A stretch of DNA of 53,353 nucleotides, from positions 1 through 53,353 of the forward strand of contig CADCEQ010000014.1 of assembly GCA_902800435.1 (NCBI GenBank), read 5' to 3'. The notes below the pieces were generated by a model, which was given only the letters and a program-made list of their open reading frames with translations, was not told the DNA's origin and made no database searches. The translations under genes were made by a program, and so were the position numbers. How positions within the stretch are numbered: position 1 is the stretch's first letter; every line of letters begins with the position of its first letter. This stretch comes from an uncultured Prevotellaceae bacterium (GTDB lineage Bacteria > Bacteroidota > Bacteroidia > Bacteroidales > Bacteroidaceae). This document shows, piece by piece, positions 8,965 to 16,949 of the stretch.

Positions 8965-10020
8965 ATGGTCAGCGAGAAGAAAGTGCTCATTGGAATGACC
9001 TGTTCCGAACTGAAAGAAGCGGTTCGGACATTGGGTATGCCTGCCTTCACGGGTGGGCAGATTGCCCGTTGGCTCTACCTGCAGCACGTCGCCGACATCG
9101 ACGAGATGACCAACATCTCGAAGCAGAACCGCGAACGGCTGAAGGAGCACTACACCGTCGGGGCCATGCCCCCACTCGACTGCCAGCGCAGCAAGGACGG
9201 CACGGTGAAGTACCTGTTTCCGACGGCGGGCGGGAAGTTTGTCGAGACGGTGTTCATCCCCGACGGCGAGCGGGGCACGCTCTGCGTGTCGTGCCAGGTG
9301 GGCTGCAAGATGAACTGCCTCTTCTGCCAGACGGGCAAGCAGGGCTGGGAAGGCGACCTCACGGCGGCCGACATCCTGAACCAGATATACTCTTTACCGG
9401 AGCGCGAGCTGCTGACCAACGTCGTCTTCATGGGACAGGGCGAGCCGATGGACAACCTCGACGCCGTGCTGCGTGCTACGGAGATACTGACAGCCGACGA
9501 CGGCTACGCCTGGAGTCCCAAGCGCATCACCGTGAGCAGCGTCGGCGTAAAGAACAAGCTGAAGCGGTTTCTCGACGAGAGCCAGTGCCACGTGGCCATA
9601 TCGATGCACTCGCCGCTGCACGAACAGCGCCGCCAGCTGATGCCCGCCGAGGGGCAGATGACCATCGAGGAGGTGGTCGCCCTGCTCAGGCAGTACGACT
9701 TCACCCACCAGCGCCGCTGCTCGTTCGAGTACATCTGCTTCGGTGGTCTGAACGACACGATGGTCCATGCGCGCGAAATCGTCAAACTGGTTGAGAGACT
9801 GGAGTGCCGCGTCAACCTGATACGCTTCCACCCCATTCCCGGCGTCGACCTGCCCGGAGCCGACGAGCAGCGCATGGAGCGCCTGCGCGACTACCTGACG
9901 GCGCACGGCGTCTTCACCACCATCCGCGCCAGCCGCGGCCAGGACATCTTCGCCGCCTGCGGCCTGCTCTCCACCGCCCAGAAATCCCATGATGCCCAAA
10001 ATGCCCATAACCCCCAATAA
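8965..10020 (+). CDS. rlmN: 23S rRNA (adenine2503-C2)/tRNA methyltransferase RlmN
   Basis: Radical SAM enzyme that methylates C2 of A2503 in 23S rRNA and A37 in some tRNAs. The cluster motif CxxxCxxC is seen in CKMNCLFC, after the family sequence GTLCVSCQVG. Other landmarks are FMGQGEPMDN, the SAM-binding VSSVGV region and SMHSPLHEQRRQLMP. Length 351 residues is normal. The last residues (KSHDAQNAHNPQ) are coded by an imperfect tandem repeat of the word ATGCCCA that also fills the 18-nt gap to the next gene, so the tail is probably not conserved. It is likely the first gene of the cluster running to secG. Confidence 0.95.
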   Translation: MVSEKKVLIGMTCSELKEAVRTLGMPAFTGGQIARWLYLQHVADIDEMTNISKQNRERLKEHYTVGAMPPLDCQRSKDGTVKYLFPTAGGKFVETVFIPDGERGTLCVSCQVGCKMNCLFCQTGKQGWEGDLTAADILNQIYSLPERELLTNVVFMGQGEPMDNLDAVLRATEILTADDGYAWSPKRITVSSVGVKNKLKRFLDESQCHVAISMHSPLHEQRRQLMPAEGQMTIEEVVALLRQYDFTHQRRCSFEYICFGGLNDTMVHAREIVKLVERLECRVNLIRFHPIPGVDLPGADEQRMERLRDYLTAHGVFTTIRASRGQDIFAACGLLSTAQKSHDAQNAHNPQ

Positions 10021-10038
10021 TACAACCCTGATATATCT

Positions 10039-11112
10039 ATGGAACAAGAAAGAAAACCCCGCGTAGCCATTACGCACGGCGACACCAACGGTGTCGGATA
10101 CGAGCTGATTTTTAAAATCTTCGACGACCCAGAGATGCTGGAGCTCTGTACGCCCATCATCTACGGCTCGCCCAAGGTGGCAACTTACCACCGCAAGGCC
10201 CTGAATATGCAGACTCAGTTCAGCATCATTAGTACCGCCAGCGATGCTAAGGAGAACCGCTTGAACCTGCTGACCACCTTCGACGAGGAAATCAAGGTGG
10301 AAATAGGCCAGCCCTCTGAGGAGGCTACCGATGCTGCACGCAAGGCCCTAAAGCGCGCCATCGTCGACGTTCAGCAGGGATTGGCCGACGTGCTGGTGAT
10401 GGCTCCCGACAACCTGCCCGACTTCCTGTCGAAAGAGCCTGAGGTACTGCGCATCAGGATTGCTGAAGACCTTCGCATAGCTCTTATTACCAATCAGATG
10501 GCTATTAAGGATGTGCCCGAGGCTATCACTAAGCAGAAGATTGTTGAGAAGGGGAAAATTATGCACACCTGCCTGCGTCGCGACCTGCGTATCTCGAGTC
10601 CCCGCATTGCTGTACTCTCGCTCAATCCGCCGACAGGAAACGAGGCCGACCCGTGGGGCGAGGAGGAAAAGGAAATGATTATTCCCGCCATCGACGAACT
10701 AGCACAGATGAACATCCAGGCCTTCGGCCCGTGCTTTGCCGACACGTTCTTTGGAAATGGCTACTATACCAAGTTCGATAGTGTGATGGCCATGTACCAT
10801 GATCAAGGGATGGCACCTTTGAAGACACTCGCACAAGAGGAGAGTGTCAACCTGTCAACAGGCATGCCCTTCGTGTGTACCAGTCCCGAGATTGGCGTGC
10901 AGTATGATGTGGCAGGAAAGGGCTGTGCTGACGAGGCTCCGCTTCGCCGCGCCATTTACCTGGGCATCGATGTGTTCCGCAACCGCATCAACTACGACGA
11001 GCCTTTGGGCAACCCCCTGCCGAAGCTCTACAAAGAGAAGCGCGACGACAGCGAGAAAGTTCGTTTCGCCGTGCCGAAGTTCAAGGATAAGGAGGAGACA
11101 GAGAAAGAATGA
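10039..11112 (+). CDS. Degenerate PdxA-like protein (probable pseudoenzyme)
   Basis: The fold is that of 4-hydroxythreonine-4-phosphate dehydrogenase (vitamin B6 synthesis): AITHGDTNGVGYELIFKIF at the start, IIYGSPKVATYH, AMYHDQGMAPLKTLA and GVQYDVAGKG are all recognisable. Key catalytic parts are missing. The GHTE/GHTDF loop that binds the substrate phosphate is absent (the sequence runs VLVMAPDNLPDFLSKEPEVL). The metal-binding His of TTHLPL is gone (ITNQMAI), and LNPHAG reads LNPPTG. Only the third metal His, in MYHDQG, remains. The frame is intact over 357 residues and overlaps the next gene by 4 nt, so the protein is probably made but unlikely to be a PdxA enzyme. The C-terminus has a charged extension rich in Lys and Glu. 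Confidence 0.8.
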   Translation: MEQERKPRVAITHGDTNGVGYELIFKIFDDPEMLELCTPIIYGSPKVATYHRKALNMQTQFSIISTASDAKENRLNLLTTFDEEIKVEIGQPSEEATDAARKALKRAIVDVQQGLADVLVMAPDNLPDFLSKEPEVLRIRIAEDLRIALITNQMAIKDVPEAITKQKIVEKGKIMHTCLRRDLRISSPRIAVLSLNPPTGNEADPWGEEEKEMIIPAIDELAQMNIQAFGPCFADTFFGNGYYTKFDSVMAMYHDQGMAPLKTLAQEESVNLSTGMPFVCTSPEIGVQYDVAGKGCADEAPLRRAIYLGIDVFRNRINYDEPLGNPLPKLYKEKRDDSEKVRFAVPKFKDKEETEKE

Positions 11113-12797
11113 AGAGTACAGAGCTACAAGGCATCAAACAACGGTACAACATCGTGGGCAACTGTGATGCGCTGAACCACGTGCTTGACGTCGCCCTACA
11201 GGTGGCGCCGACCGACCTCAGCGTGCTCATCATCGGCGAGAGTGGCGTCGGCAAGGAGATTATCCCCCGCGTCATACACGACAATTCGCCGCGCCGCCGC
11301 GAGAAGTATTTTGCAATCAACTGCGGTGCCATCCCTGAGGGCACCATCGACTCTGAACTCTTCGGCCACGTGAAAGGCTCCTACACAGGTGCCATCAACG
11401 ACTCGCCTGGCTACTTCGGCGTAGCCAACAAGGGTACGCTGTTCCTCGACGAGGTGGGCGAACTGCCGCTGGCCACCCAGGCTCGGTTGTTGCGCGTATT
11501 AGAGACGGGTGAGTATATCCCCGTCGGCGGCACGGAGACACGCAAGACTGACGTACGCATTGTGGCGGCCACTAACCTCAACATCCAGAAAGCCATCAGC
11601 GAAGGCCGCTTCCGCGAAGACCTCTTCTATCGTCTTAACTCCATCCCGCTGCAGATGCCGCCCCTCCGCGAGCGCGGCGAGGACGTGGTGCTGCTGTTCC
11701 GGCTATTTGCCATGCAGATGGCCGAGAAGTACAAGATGGATCGCGTGGTGCTGACCGAGGAGGCCAAGCAGATGCTCATGCGCTACAAGTGGCCGGGTAA
11801 CGTGCGCCAGCTGAAGAACATCACCGAACAGATCTCCGTGCTCAGTAAGGACCGCCTCATCACACCCGACGTTCTCGCAAAGTTTATTCCTCAGGACCGC
11901 GAGAGCACCCAGTTGGCCACCATCCCCCGCGACGGCGGCGACCATTCGTTCGAGAACGAGCGCGAAATCCTATACAAGATTCTCTTTGAGTTGCGTGGCA
12001 ACGTCAGCGACATGCGCCGTGAAATCAGTCAGCTCAAGAAGCAGATGGACGACGTTCAGACCACCTCATCCTCGCTCCAGCCCATTGGTTCCATCCAGCC
12101 CATGACGCCTATCCAGCCTGCGCTCGAGGACGCCATCGCTGAGGAATATATAGAGCCCGTGAAGGAACCTGAAAATCTTAACCTGAACGACCTCGGGCGG
12201 CAGATGCTCGAGAAGGCACTCGAGCGTAACAACGGCAACCGAAAGAAGGCCGCCCAGGAACTGGGTATCAGCGACCGTACCCTCTACCGCCGTCTCAAGC
12301 AGTTCGGACTGGCTATGATTGCCTGCCTGCTGCTCATCTCGTGCTCCGTCAGTTATAAGTTCAACCAGGCCAGTATCGACTACACAAAGACAAAGACCAT
12401 TCAAATATCGGACTTCCCCATACGCTCATCCTACGTCTGGGCACCCATGGCCGGTATCTTCAACAACCAACTGAAGGACCAGTTTGCCAACCACACCAAA
12501 CTGATTCAAGTGAAGCGCAACGGTGACCTGAAGATTGAGGGCGAGATAACTCGCTACGACCAGCGCAACAAGTCGGTGAGCAGCGAGGGCTACTCGGCAC
12601 AGACGGAACTGTCGATTACCGTCAACGTACGCTTCACCAACAACCAGAAGCACGAAGAAGACTTCGAACGCACCTTCACGGGCCAGTCGTCGTTCAACAC
12701 GACAGAGTCGCTGAGTTCTGTGCAGGAACAATTAGTGACGGAAATCATACAGAATATCTGTGACCAGATTTTCAACGCCACCGTAGCCAACTGGTAA
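11109..12797 (+). CDS. Sigma-54-type activator fused in frame to LptE
   Basis: One 562-residue frame holds two normally separate proteins. Residues about 15-250 are an AAA+ domain of sigma-54 activators: Walker A GESGVGKE, GSYTGA in place of GAFTGA, Walker B GTLFLDEVGELP and RWPGNVRQL-like KWPGNVRQL. There is no receiver or other sensory domain at the N-terminus. Residues about 355-401 form a Fis-type helix-turn-helix (NRKKAAQELGISDRTLYRR). Immediately after LKQFGLA comes MIACLLLISC, a lipoprotein signal, and a complete LptE domain ending NATVANW. No stop separates them. Its 5' end overlaps the PdxA-like gene by 4 nt. Either an internal start yields LptE alone, or a true fusion is made. Confidence 0.85.
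   Translation: MKSTELQGIKQRYNIVGNCDALNHVLDVALQVAPTDLSVLIIGESGVGKEIIPRVIHDNSPRRREKYFAINCGAIPEGTIDSELFGHVKGSYTGAINDSPGYFGVANKGTLFLDEVGELPLATQARLLRVLETGEYIPVGGTETRKTDVRIVAATNLNIQKAISEGRFREDLFYRLNSIPLQMPPLRERGEDVVLLFRLFAMQMAEKYKMDRVVLTEEAKQMLMRYKWPGNVRQLKNITEQISVLSKDRLITPDVLAKFIPQDRESTQLATIPRDGGDHSFENEREILYKILFELRGNVSDMRREISQLKKQMDDVQTTSSSLQPIGSIQPMTPIQPALEDAIAEEYIEPVKEPENLNLNDLGRQMLEKALERNNGNRKKAAQELGISDRTLYRRLKQFGLAMIACLLLISCSVSYKFNQASIDYTKTKTIQISDFPIRSSYVWAPMAGIFNNQLKDQFANHTKLIQVKRNGDLKIEGEITRYDQRNKSVSSEGYSAQTELSITVNVRFTNNQKHEEDFERTFTGQSSFNTTESLSSVQEQLVTEIIQNICDQIFNATVANW
12315..12797 (+). CDS. lptE: LptE lipoprotein, likely internal translation product
   Basis: The 160 residues from the in-frame ATG at 12315 form a Bacteroidetes LptE: short hydrophobic signal and lipobox LLISC, then SYKFNQASIDYTKTKTIQI, GDLKIEGEIT and the C-terminal ICDQIFNATVANW. 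LptE is the outer membrane lipoprotein that plugs LptD in lipopolysaccharide transport, so it has to leave the cytoplasm. Started at this ATG the signal peptide has no positive n-region; the Arg and Lys residues it would need (YRRLKQFG) are those at the end of the activator's HTH. A GGA lies 6 nt before the ATG. Independent translation is inferred, not shown. Confidence 0.55.
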   Translation: MIACLLLISCSVSYKFNQASIDYTKTKTIQISDFPIRSSYVWAPMAGIFNNQLKDQFANHTKLIQVKRNGDLKIEGEITRYDQRNKSVSSEGYSAQTELSITVNVRFTNNQKHEEDFERTFTGQSSFNTTESLSSVQEQLVTEIIQNICDQIFNATVANW

Positions 12798-12811
12798 AAG
12801 CAAGAACAGAC

Positions 12812-13573
12812 ATGGAACTAACCGAGCTGATAAGACACCCGGAACAACTTGATCGCGACACGCTCTACGAGTTGCGCTCCATGCTGGCACTCTACCCCTA
12901 TTACCAGACAGCCCGCCTCCTGTTGCTCCAGAACCTCTACCTGCTGCACGACCCCTCGTTCGACGAGGAGTTGCGGCGTGCTGCCATCTACATCACCGAC
13001 CGCCGCGTGCTGTTCCAGATGATTGAGGCTGCCCATTACCAACTCAGAACCCCGCAGCTGAACGTACACGCTGCAGATAATGCAGCCGAGCGCGAGAACC
13101 GCACCATCACGCTCATCGACTCCTTCCTCGACTCCATACCCAAGGAAGAAGAGAAGGCCGAGCCGGGCAAACCTAAGCGCAAGCCGACACCCGCCGATGC
13201 CGCCGTCGACTACGTGGCCTATCTGCTGGAGAGCGAGACGAGCGAAGACACTGCCGAGGAAACGCCGAGACTCATCGGCCAGAACCTTATCGATACATTC
13301 ATAAATAATGACAAAGGTAAGATTGTTCTGAACGAAACACCGGAGTATACCCCCGAGGTCGAAAACGAGTCGAAAGAGGATGAAAAAGAGCCTGAAGAGG
13401 GGTACTTTACCGAAACTTTGGCCCGAATTTACATAAAACAGGGCAGATATTCGAAGGCTCTTGAAATTATTCGGCGATTAAGTTTGCAATATCCGAAAAA
13501 AAATGCTTACTTTGCAGACCAAATACGTTTCTTGGAGAAATTGATAATAAACAACAATAAAAATAACAAGTAA
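12812..13573 (+). CDS. Conserved Bacteroidales protein with TPR-like C-terminus
   Basis: A 253-residue soluble protein without signal peptide. The N-terminal part (LTELIRHPEQLDRDTLYELRS, YPYYQTARLLLLQNLY) is helical and of a type found beside lptE and secG in Bacteroidales. A Lys/Glu/Pro-rich linker follows at about residues 105-195, and the end has a TPR-like pair of helices (ETLARIYIKQGRYSKALEII). The ATG is 14 nt after the LptE stop and secG begins 5 nt after this stop, so it is one operon. Function unknown. The position between lptE and secG hints at an envelope or secretion role, which is inference only. Confidence 0.8.
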   Translation: MELTELIRHPEQLDRDTLYELRSMLALYPYYQTARLLLLQNLYLLHDPSFDEELRRAAIYITDRRVLFQMIEAAHYQLRTPQLNVHAADNAAERENRTITLIDSFLDSIPKEEEKAEPGKPKRKPTPADAAVDYVAYLLESETSEDTAEETPRLIGQNLIDTFINNDKGKIVLNETPEYTPEVENESKEDEKEPEEGYFTETLARIYIKQGRYSKALEIIRRLSLQYPKKNAYFADQIRFLEKLIINNNKNNK

Positions 13574-13578
13574 AAAAA

Positions 13579-13944
13579 ATGTACACTTTATTAATTATTC
13601 TAATCGTGATTGCAGCCGTGCTGATGATCGGCATTGTGCTCATACAAGAGTCTAAGGGTGGCGGTTTGGCCTCAAACTTCTCAACCTACAACCAGATCGG
13701 CGGTGTTCGCAAGACTACCGACTTTATAGAGAAGACCACTTGGGGTTTGGCCATTGCTATGGTCGTCATCAGCGTTGCCTGTGCATACGTTGCTCCCCAG
13801 GCTACTTCCGACGGTTCTGTGATGGAGGGTATTGAGAACCCCGTTACCAACCCGAACAACCTGCCCGGCTTTGGTGCCAGTCAGCAGAAGGACGCTGCTC
13901 CCGCTCAGGAGGCTCCTGCTGCTCCTGAAAAGCCCGCACAGTAA
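13579..13944 (+). CDS. secG: Preprotein translocase subunit SecG
   Basis: Small inner membrane subunit of the SecYEG channel. Two transmembrane segments are visible (residues 3-22 and about 58-77), separated by the family loop IQESKGGGLASNFS with the conserved GGGLA. The C-terminal tail after residue 85 is Ala/Pro/Gln-rich and typical of Bacteroidetes SecG. It is the last gene of the cluster and is followed by a strong terminator. Confidence 0.93.
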   Translation: MYTLLIILIVIAAVLMIGIVLIQESKGGGLASNFSTYNQIGGVRKTTDFIEKTTWGLAIAMVVISVACAYVAPQATSDGSVMEGIENPVTNPNNLPGFGASQQKDAAPAQEAPAAPEKPAQ

Positions 13945-13963
13945 ATTTGGCGAATTTCAAATA

Positions 13964-14011
13964 GACGGGTTCCTGATTGGACATAAGCCTCAATCAGGAA
14001 CCCGTCTTTTT
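13964..14011 (+). terminator. Intrinsic terminator after secG
   Basis: A perfect 16-bp stem (GACGGGTTCCTGATTG at 13964-13979 with its complement at 13991-14006) closes an 11-nt loop and is followed by TTTTT. It ends the secG transcript 20 nt before the stop of the convergent beta-barrel gene. Confidence 0.93.
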
Positions 14012-14031
14012 GCGTCTTTGACAGATACAGC

Positions 14032-14730
14032 TTAGAAGTAGATGCCGACGGCGAGCGACTTGAACTCGGGACCGCGGTCCTTCTTCAGAACGCTCATGGG
14101 CGAGTACTTGCAGTAGATGCCGAGTTGCCAGACGTGGACGATGCCTAACAGATCGACGGTGAAGGGACGCTCGCCAATCTTCTTCGTGGAAATGTCTACG
14201 TCGTCGTCACCATGTTCATATTCGTTTATGACGCGGCCATGGAAGTTGTAGTTAAGCTGTGCCCCCAGCGAAAGGGCGAAGTCCTTGCTGAACCTCTGCT
14301 TGACGAGCAGGGGCATGGAAAGTGATGTCGTGTGGATTGACGAACTGAGTTCGTGCATCGTTGAAGCTGACGGAGTGACGAGCGTGACGTCGTTTACCTT
14401 GCTAAACATCTTGTCGTGGCCACTCAGGGTGTAGTTGCGCCAGTTGAATCCCATTCCGACCGAGAATGTTGTCTTCGTATTCTTCGGCGTGTAGCCATAC
14501 TGCAGTATAGTCCATTGAAACTCCCAGGAACGGAACGGGGCAAAATCAACGCCGTCGGGAGTTCCAGTGGGGATGCCGACACCCAACTGGAGGTGCATCG
14601 ACCAGCTTTCGTCCTCGTCCTTCGATAACTCAAGACCTTCCTTGGCATTGTCGTCATCGTCTTCAAAGAATGTCTCGGCATTGGCAGTCATTCCGACGGC
14701 CAGGAATGCCATAAATAATAGTTTCTTCAT
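14032..14730 (-). CDS. Outer membrane beta-barrel protein
   Basis: A 232-residue protein with a clear signal peptide (MKKLLFMAFLAVGMTANA, cleavage near residue 18) followed by an acidic stretch (FFEDDDDNAKEGLELSKDEDE). The rest alternates short amphipathic strands with turns (MHLQLGVGIPTG, FSVGMGFNWRNYTL, LSLGAQLNYNFHGR) and ends in LAVGIYF, with a C-terminal Phe as in outer membrane barrels. It is probably an 8-strand barrel of the outer membrane beta-barrel/porin-like families. Substrate or partner is unknown. It is monocistronic, with its own promoter. Confidence 0.8.
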   Translation of the reverse strand: MKKLLFMAFLAVGMTANAETFFEDDDDNAKEGLELSKDEDESWSMHLQLGVGIPTGTPDGVDFAPFRSWEFQWTILQYGYTPKNTKTTFSVGMGFNWRNYTLSGHDKMFSKVNDVTLVTPSASTMHELSSSIHTTSLSMPLLVKQRFSKDFALSLGAQLNYNFHGRVINEYEHGDDDVDISTKKIGERPFTVDLLGIVHVWQLGIYCKYSPMSVLKKDRGPEFKSLAVGIYF

Positions 14731-14768
14731 CTTTCTCGTGTTACTTGTGAATATTAATCAAACTGCTG

Positions 14769-14776
14769 CAAAGATA
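14769..14776 (-). promoter_or_regulatory. -7 box of the beta-barrel gene
   Basis: Reads TATCTTTG on the minus strand, about 38 nt before the ATG at 14730. Confidence 0.65.
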
Positions 14777-14860
14777 CTTGTTTATCGGAAGATAGACAAG
14801 AAAAAGAAAGAAAAAAGCGGATTTTCGTTGGTTTTTGTTGCTTAAACGCAAGATTTTGTG

Positions 14861-14868
14861 TACTTTTG
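14861..14868 (+). promoter_or_regulatory. -7 box of ilvE
   Basis: TACTTTTG with TTG at 14838-14840, 20 nt upstream. The ilvE ATG at 14904 is 35 nt downstream. A longer reading of the gene from 14835 would start upstream of this promoter and is therefore rejected. Confidence 0.65.
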
Positions 14869-14903
14869 CAAGCAGAAACGAAACTTTAAGCATAGAAAAG
14901 ACA

Positions 14904-15920
14904 ATGAAGAACTTAGATTGGGGTAGTCTGTCGTTCGGCTATATGAAGACCGACTACAACGTGCGTTGCTACTATCGCGACGGCAAATGGGGCGAGATTG
15001 AGGTCTGCTCCGACGAGTATCTGAACCTGCACATGGCCGCTACCTGCCTGCACTACGGTCAGGAGGCCTTCGAGGGCCTGAAGGCCTATCGCTGCCCCGA
15101 CGGCAAGGTGCGCATTTTCCGTGTCGACGAGAATGCCGCCCGCCTGCAGTCAACCTGCCGCGGCATTATGATGCCTGAGGTATCGACCGAGCTGTTCACG
15201 GAGATGGTGAAGAAGGTGGTGCGCCTGAACCAGGAGTGGATTCCCACCTACGAGAGTGGTGCCACGCTCTACATCCGTCCGTTGTTAATAGGTACGAGCG
15301 CCCAGGTGGGTGTTCATCCCGCCAAGGAGTATTGCTTCCTGATTTTCGTCACGCCCGTCGGCCCGTACTTCAAGGGCGGCTTTGCTGCTAATCCCTACGT
15401 CATCATCCGCGACTACGACCGCTCGGCCCCGCTCGGCACGGGTAAGTACAAGGTGGGTGGCAACTACGCTGCCTCGCTCTTTGCCAACAACTTGGCCCAC
15501 GAGAAGGGTTACGCCTGCGAGTTCTACCTCGACGCGAAGGAGAAGAAATACATGGACGAGTGTGGTGCTGCCAATTTCTTCGGCATCAAGAACAACACCT
15601 ACGTCACGCCGAAGTCGACGTCGATCCTGCCCAGTATCACCAACAAGAGTCTGATGCAGGTGGCTGAGGACCTTGGAATGAAGGTGGAGCGCCGTCCCAT
15701 TCCCGAAGAGGAGCTCGAGACCTTCGAGGAGGCTGGCGCTTGCGGAACGGCTGCCGTGATTTCACCAATCAGCTATATTGATGACCTCGACACCGGCAAG
15801 CGCTACTCGTTTGGCGAGAAGCCTGGCCCGATGTCAAAGAAGCTTTTCGACACGCTGCGCGGCATTCAATACGGCGAAATTGAGGACAAGCACGGCTGGA
15901 CGACCGTCGTCATCGAGTAA
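14904..15920 (+). CDS. ilvE: Branched-chain amino acid aminotransferase
   Basis: PLP enzyme of fold type IV that interconverts Leu, Ile and Val with their 2-oxo acids, using glutamate/2-oxoglutarate. The 338-residue product has the family features LHYGQEAFEGLKAYR, GATLYIRPLLIG, the PLP lysine region GKYKVGGNYAASL, and EC(G/A)AANFFG. The ATG at 14904 is the first after the promoter box. It ends exactly where the convergent pseudouridine synthase gene ends, with no spacer and no visible terminator. The oxoacid:ferredoxin oxidoreductase operon at 40 kb acts on the same 2-oxo acids, so the two could work together. Confidence 0.95.
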   Translation: MKNLDWGSLSFGYMKTDYNVRCYYRDGKWGEIEVCSDEYLNLHMAATCLHYGQEAFEGLKAYRCPDGKVRIFRVDENAARLQSTCRGIMMPEVSTELFTEMVKKVVRLNQEWIPTYESGATLYIRPLLIGTSAQVGVHPAKEYCFLIFVTPVGPYFKGGFAANPYVIIRDYDRSAPLGTGKYKVGGNYAASLFANNLAHEKGYACEFYLDAKEKKYMDECGAANFFGIKNNTYVTPKSTSILPSITNKSLMQVAEDLGMKVERRPIPEEELETFEEAGACGTAAVISPISYIDDLDTGKRYSFGEKPGPMSKKLFDTLRGIQYGEIEDKHGWTTVVIE

Positions 15921-16601
15921 TCAAATCTTATCAGAGTTTGCCAGTGCCTGCCACAGATTGTCGGCAGGCACTGGTGCTTCTACGGCAATCTGTTGCTTCG
16001 ACACGGGATGGATGAACTCCACGCGGCGCGAGAGCAGCGAGATGGAGCCGTCGGGGTTAGAGCGCGGAGCGCCGTATTTCAGGTCTCCCTTGATGGGCAT
16101 ACCCACCTTGGCCAGCTGGCAGCGAATCTGGTGGTGGCGCCCTGTGAGCAGTTCCACTTCCAGCAGCATGTAGCGGTCGCCCTGCCCGATGACGCGGTAG
16201 CGCAGTTGCGCTTTCTTCGAGTGCGGCACCTCGCGGTCGTAGGCATACGACTTGTTCTGTTTTTCGTTGCGCACGAGCCAGTGGGTGAGAAGCCCTTCTT
16301 CCGCCGCATCCCTGGTCTGAACTATTGCCCAATACGTCTTATGCACCTCGCCCTCGGCAAACATCTTGTTCAGCCGCGCCAGCGCCTTCGACGTGCGTGC
16401 GAAGACCACCAGTCCAGCAACGGGACGGTCCAGACGGTGGCAGACACCGAGGAACACCTCACCCGGCTTCTGGTACTTCTCCTTGATATACTGCTTCACC
16501 AGTTCTGACAGCGGCGTGTCGCCTGTCTTATCGCCCTGCACAATCTCGCCGCTCTCCTTCGCGACGATAATGATGTGGTTGTCCTCGTAGACTACTTTCA
16601 T
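15921..16601 (-). CDS. RluA-family RNA pseudouridine synthase
   Basis: Isomerises uridine to pseudouridine in rRNA or tRNA. The 226-residue product has the catalytic motif HRLDRPVAGLVV with the nucleophilic Asp near residue 67, plus ALARLNKMFAEGEVHKTYWA and LLTGRHHQIRCQLA. There is no S4 domain. ATG 16601 was chosen because the -7 box at 16625-16632 lies inside the longer frame that starts at 16670. The exact RNA target cannot be told from sequence. Confidence 0.9.
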   Translation of the reverse strand: MKVVYEDNHIIIVAKESGEIVQGDKTGDTPLSELVKQYIKEKYQKPGEVFLGVCHRLDRPVAGLVVFARTSKALARLNKMFAEGEVHKTYWAIVQTRDAAEEGLLTHWLVRNEKQNKSYAYDREVPHSKKAQLRYRVIGQGDRYMLLEVELLTGRHHQIRCQLAKVGMPIKGDLKYGAPRSNPDGSISLLSRRVEFIHPVSKQQIAVEAPVPADNLWQALANSDKI

Positions 16602-16624
16602 ACGTTTTCTTTTAGTTTTCGCTG

Positions 16625-16632
16625 CAAAGTTA
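16625..16632 (-). promoter_or_regulatory. -7 box of the RluA-family gene
   Basis: Reads TAACTTTG on the minus strand, 23 nt before the ATG at 16601; it decides that start. Confidence 0.65.
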
Positions 16633-16677
16633 CGATTTTTTCTCGACATCCCATTACCTTTCCTGCTCAAATCATTA

Positions 16678-16804
16678 TTTACCCGCCAGTAAACTCTCCT
16701 TTACCCGCCAGCAAACTCCCCTTTACCCGCCAGCAAACTCTCCTTTACCCGCCAGCAAACTCCCCTTTACCCGGCACCAAACTCCCCTTTACCCGCCGGG
16801 TAAA
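16678..16804. repeat. Tandem array of a 22-nt unit
   Basis: Five full copies and one partial copy of a 22-nt unit (TTTACCCGCCAGCAAACTCC with small changes) begin at 16678, 16700, 16722, 16744, 16766 and 16788. The last copy, TTTACCCGCCGGGTAAA, is a perfect palindrome around GCC. There are no unique spacers, so it is not a CRISPR array. Read in reverse it carries GTTTGCTGGCGGGTAAA, close to the array at 46.9 kb. The remaining bases 16805-16882 show nothing recognised. Confidence 0.9.
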
Positions 16805-16882
16805 AATCTGAACCGCATTTGTACTTCAAATCTTTCGGAAACTGTTTTAGGGAAATCCCCACCTACGATTAGGGCTTTTCTC

Positions 16883-16913
16883 TTTGATGTTCATAGAGAA
16901 TGCCCTATCTTTG
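16883..16913 (+). promoter_or_regulatory. Promoter of the DKNYY gene
   Basis: TTTG at 16883-16886 and TATCTTTG at 16906-16913 are 19 nt apart. The ATG at 16950 is 36 nt downstream; the longer reading from 16884 would start upstream of the promoter. Confidence 0.75.
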
Positions 16914-16949
16914 CATCATCAAAACAATAACTCAAAAAAGAATACGATT

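Noticed and set aside
16678..16804. CRISPR array
   Set aside because: The 22-nt units are contiguous, with no unique spacers and no cas genes in the window.
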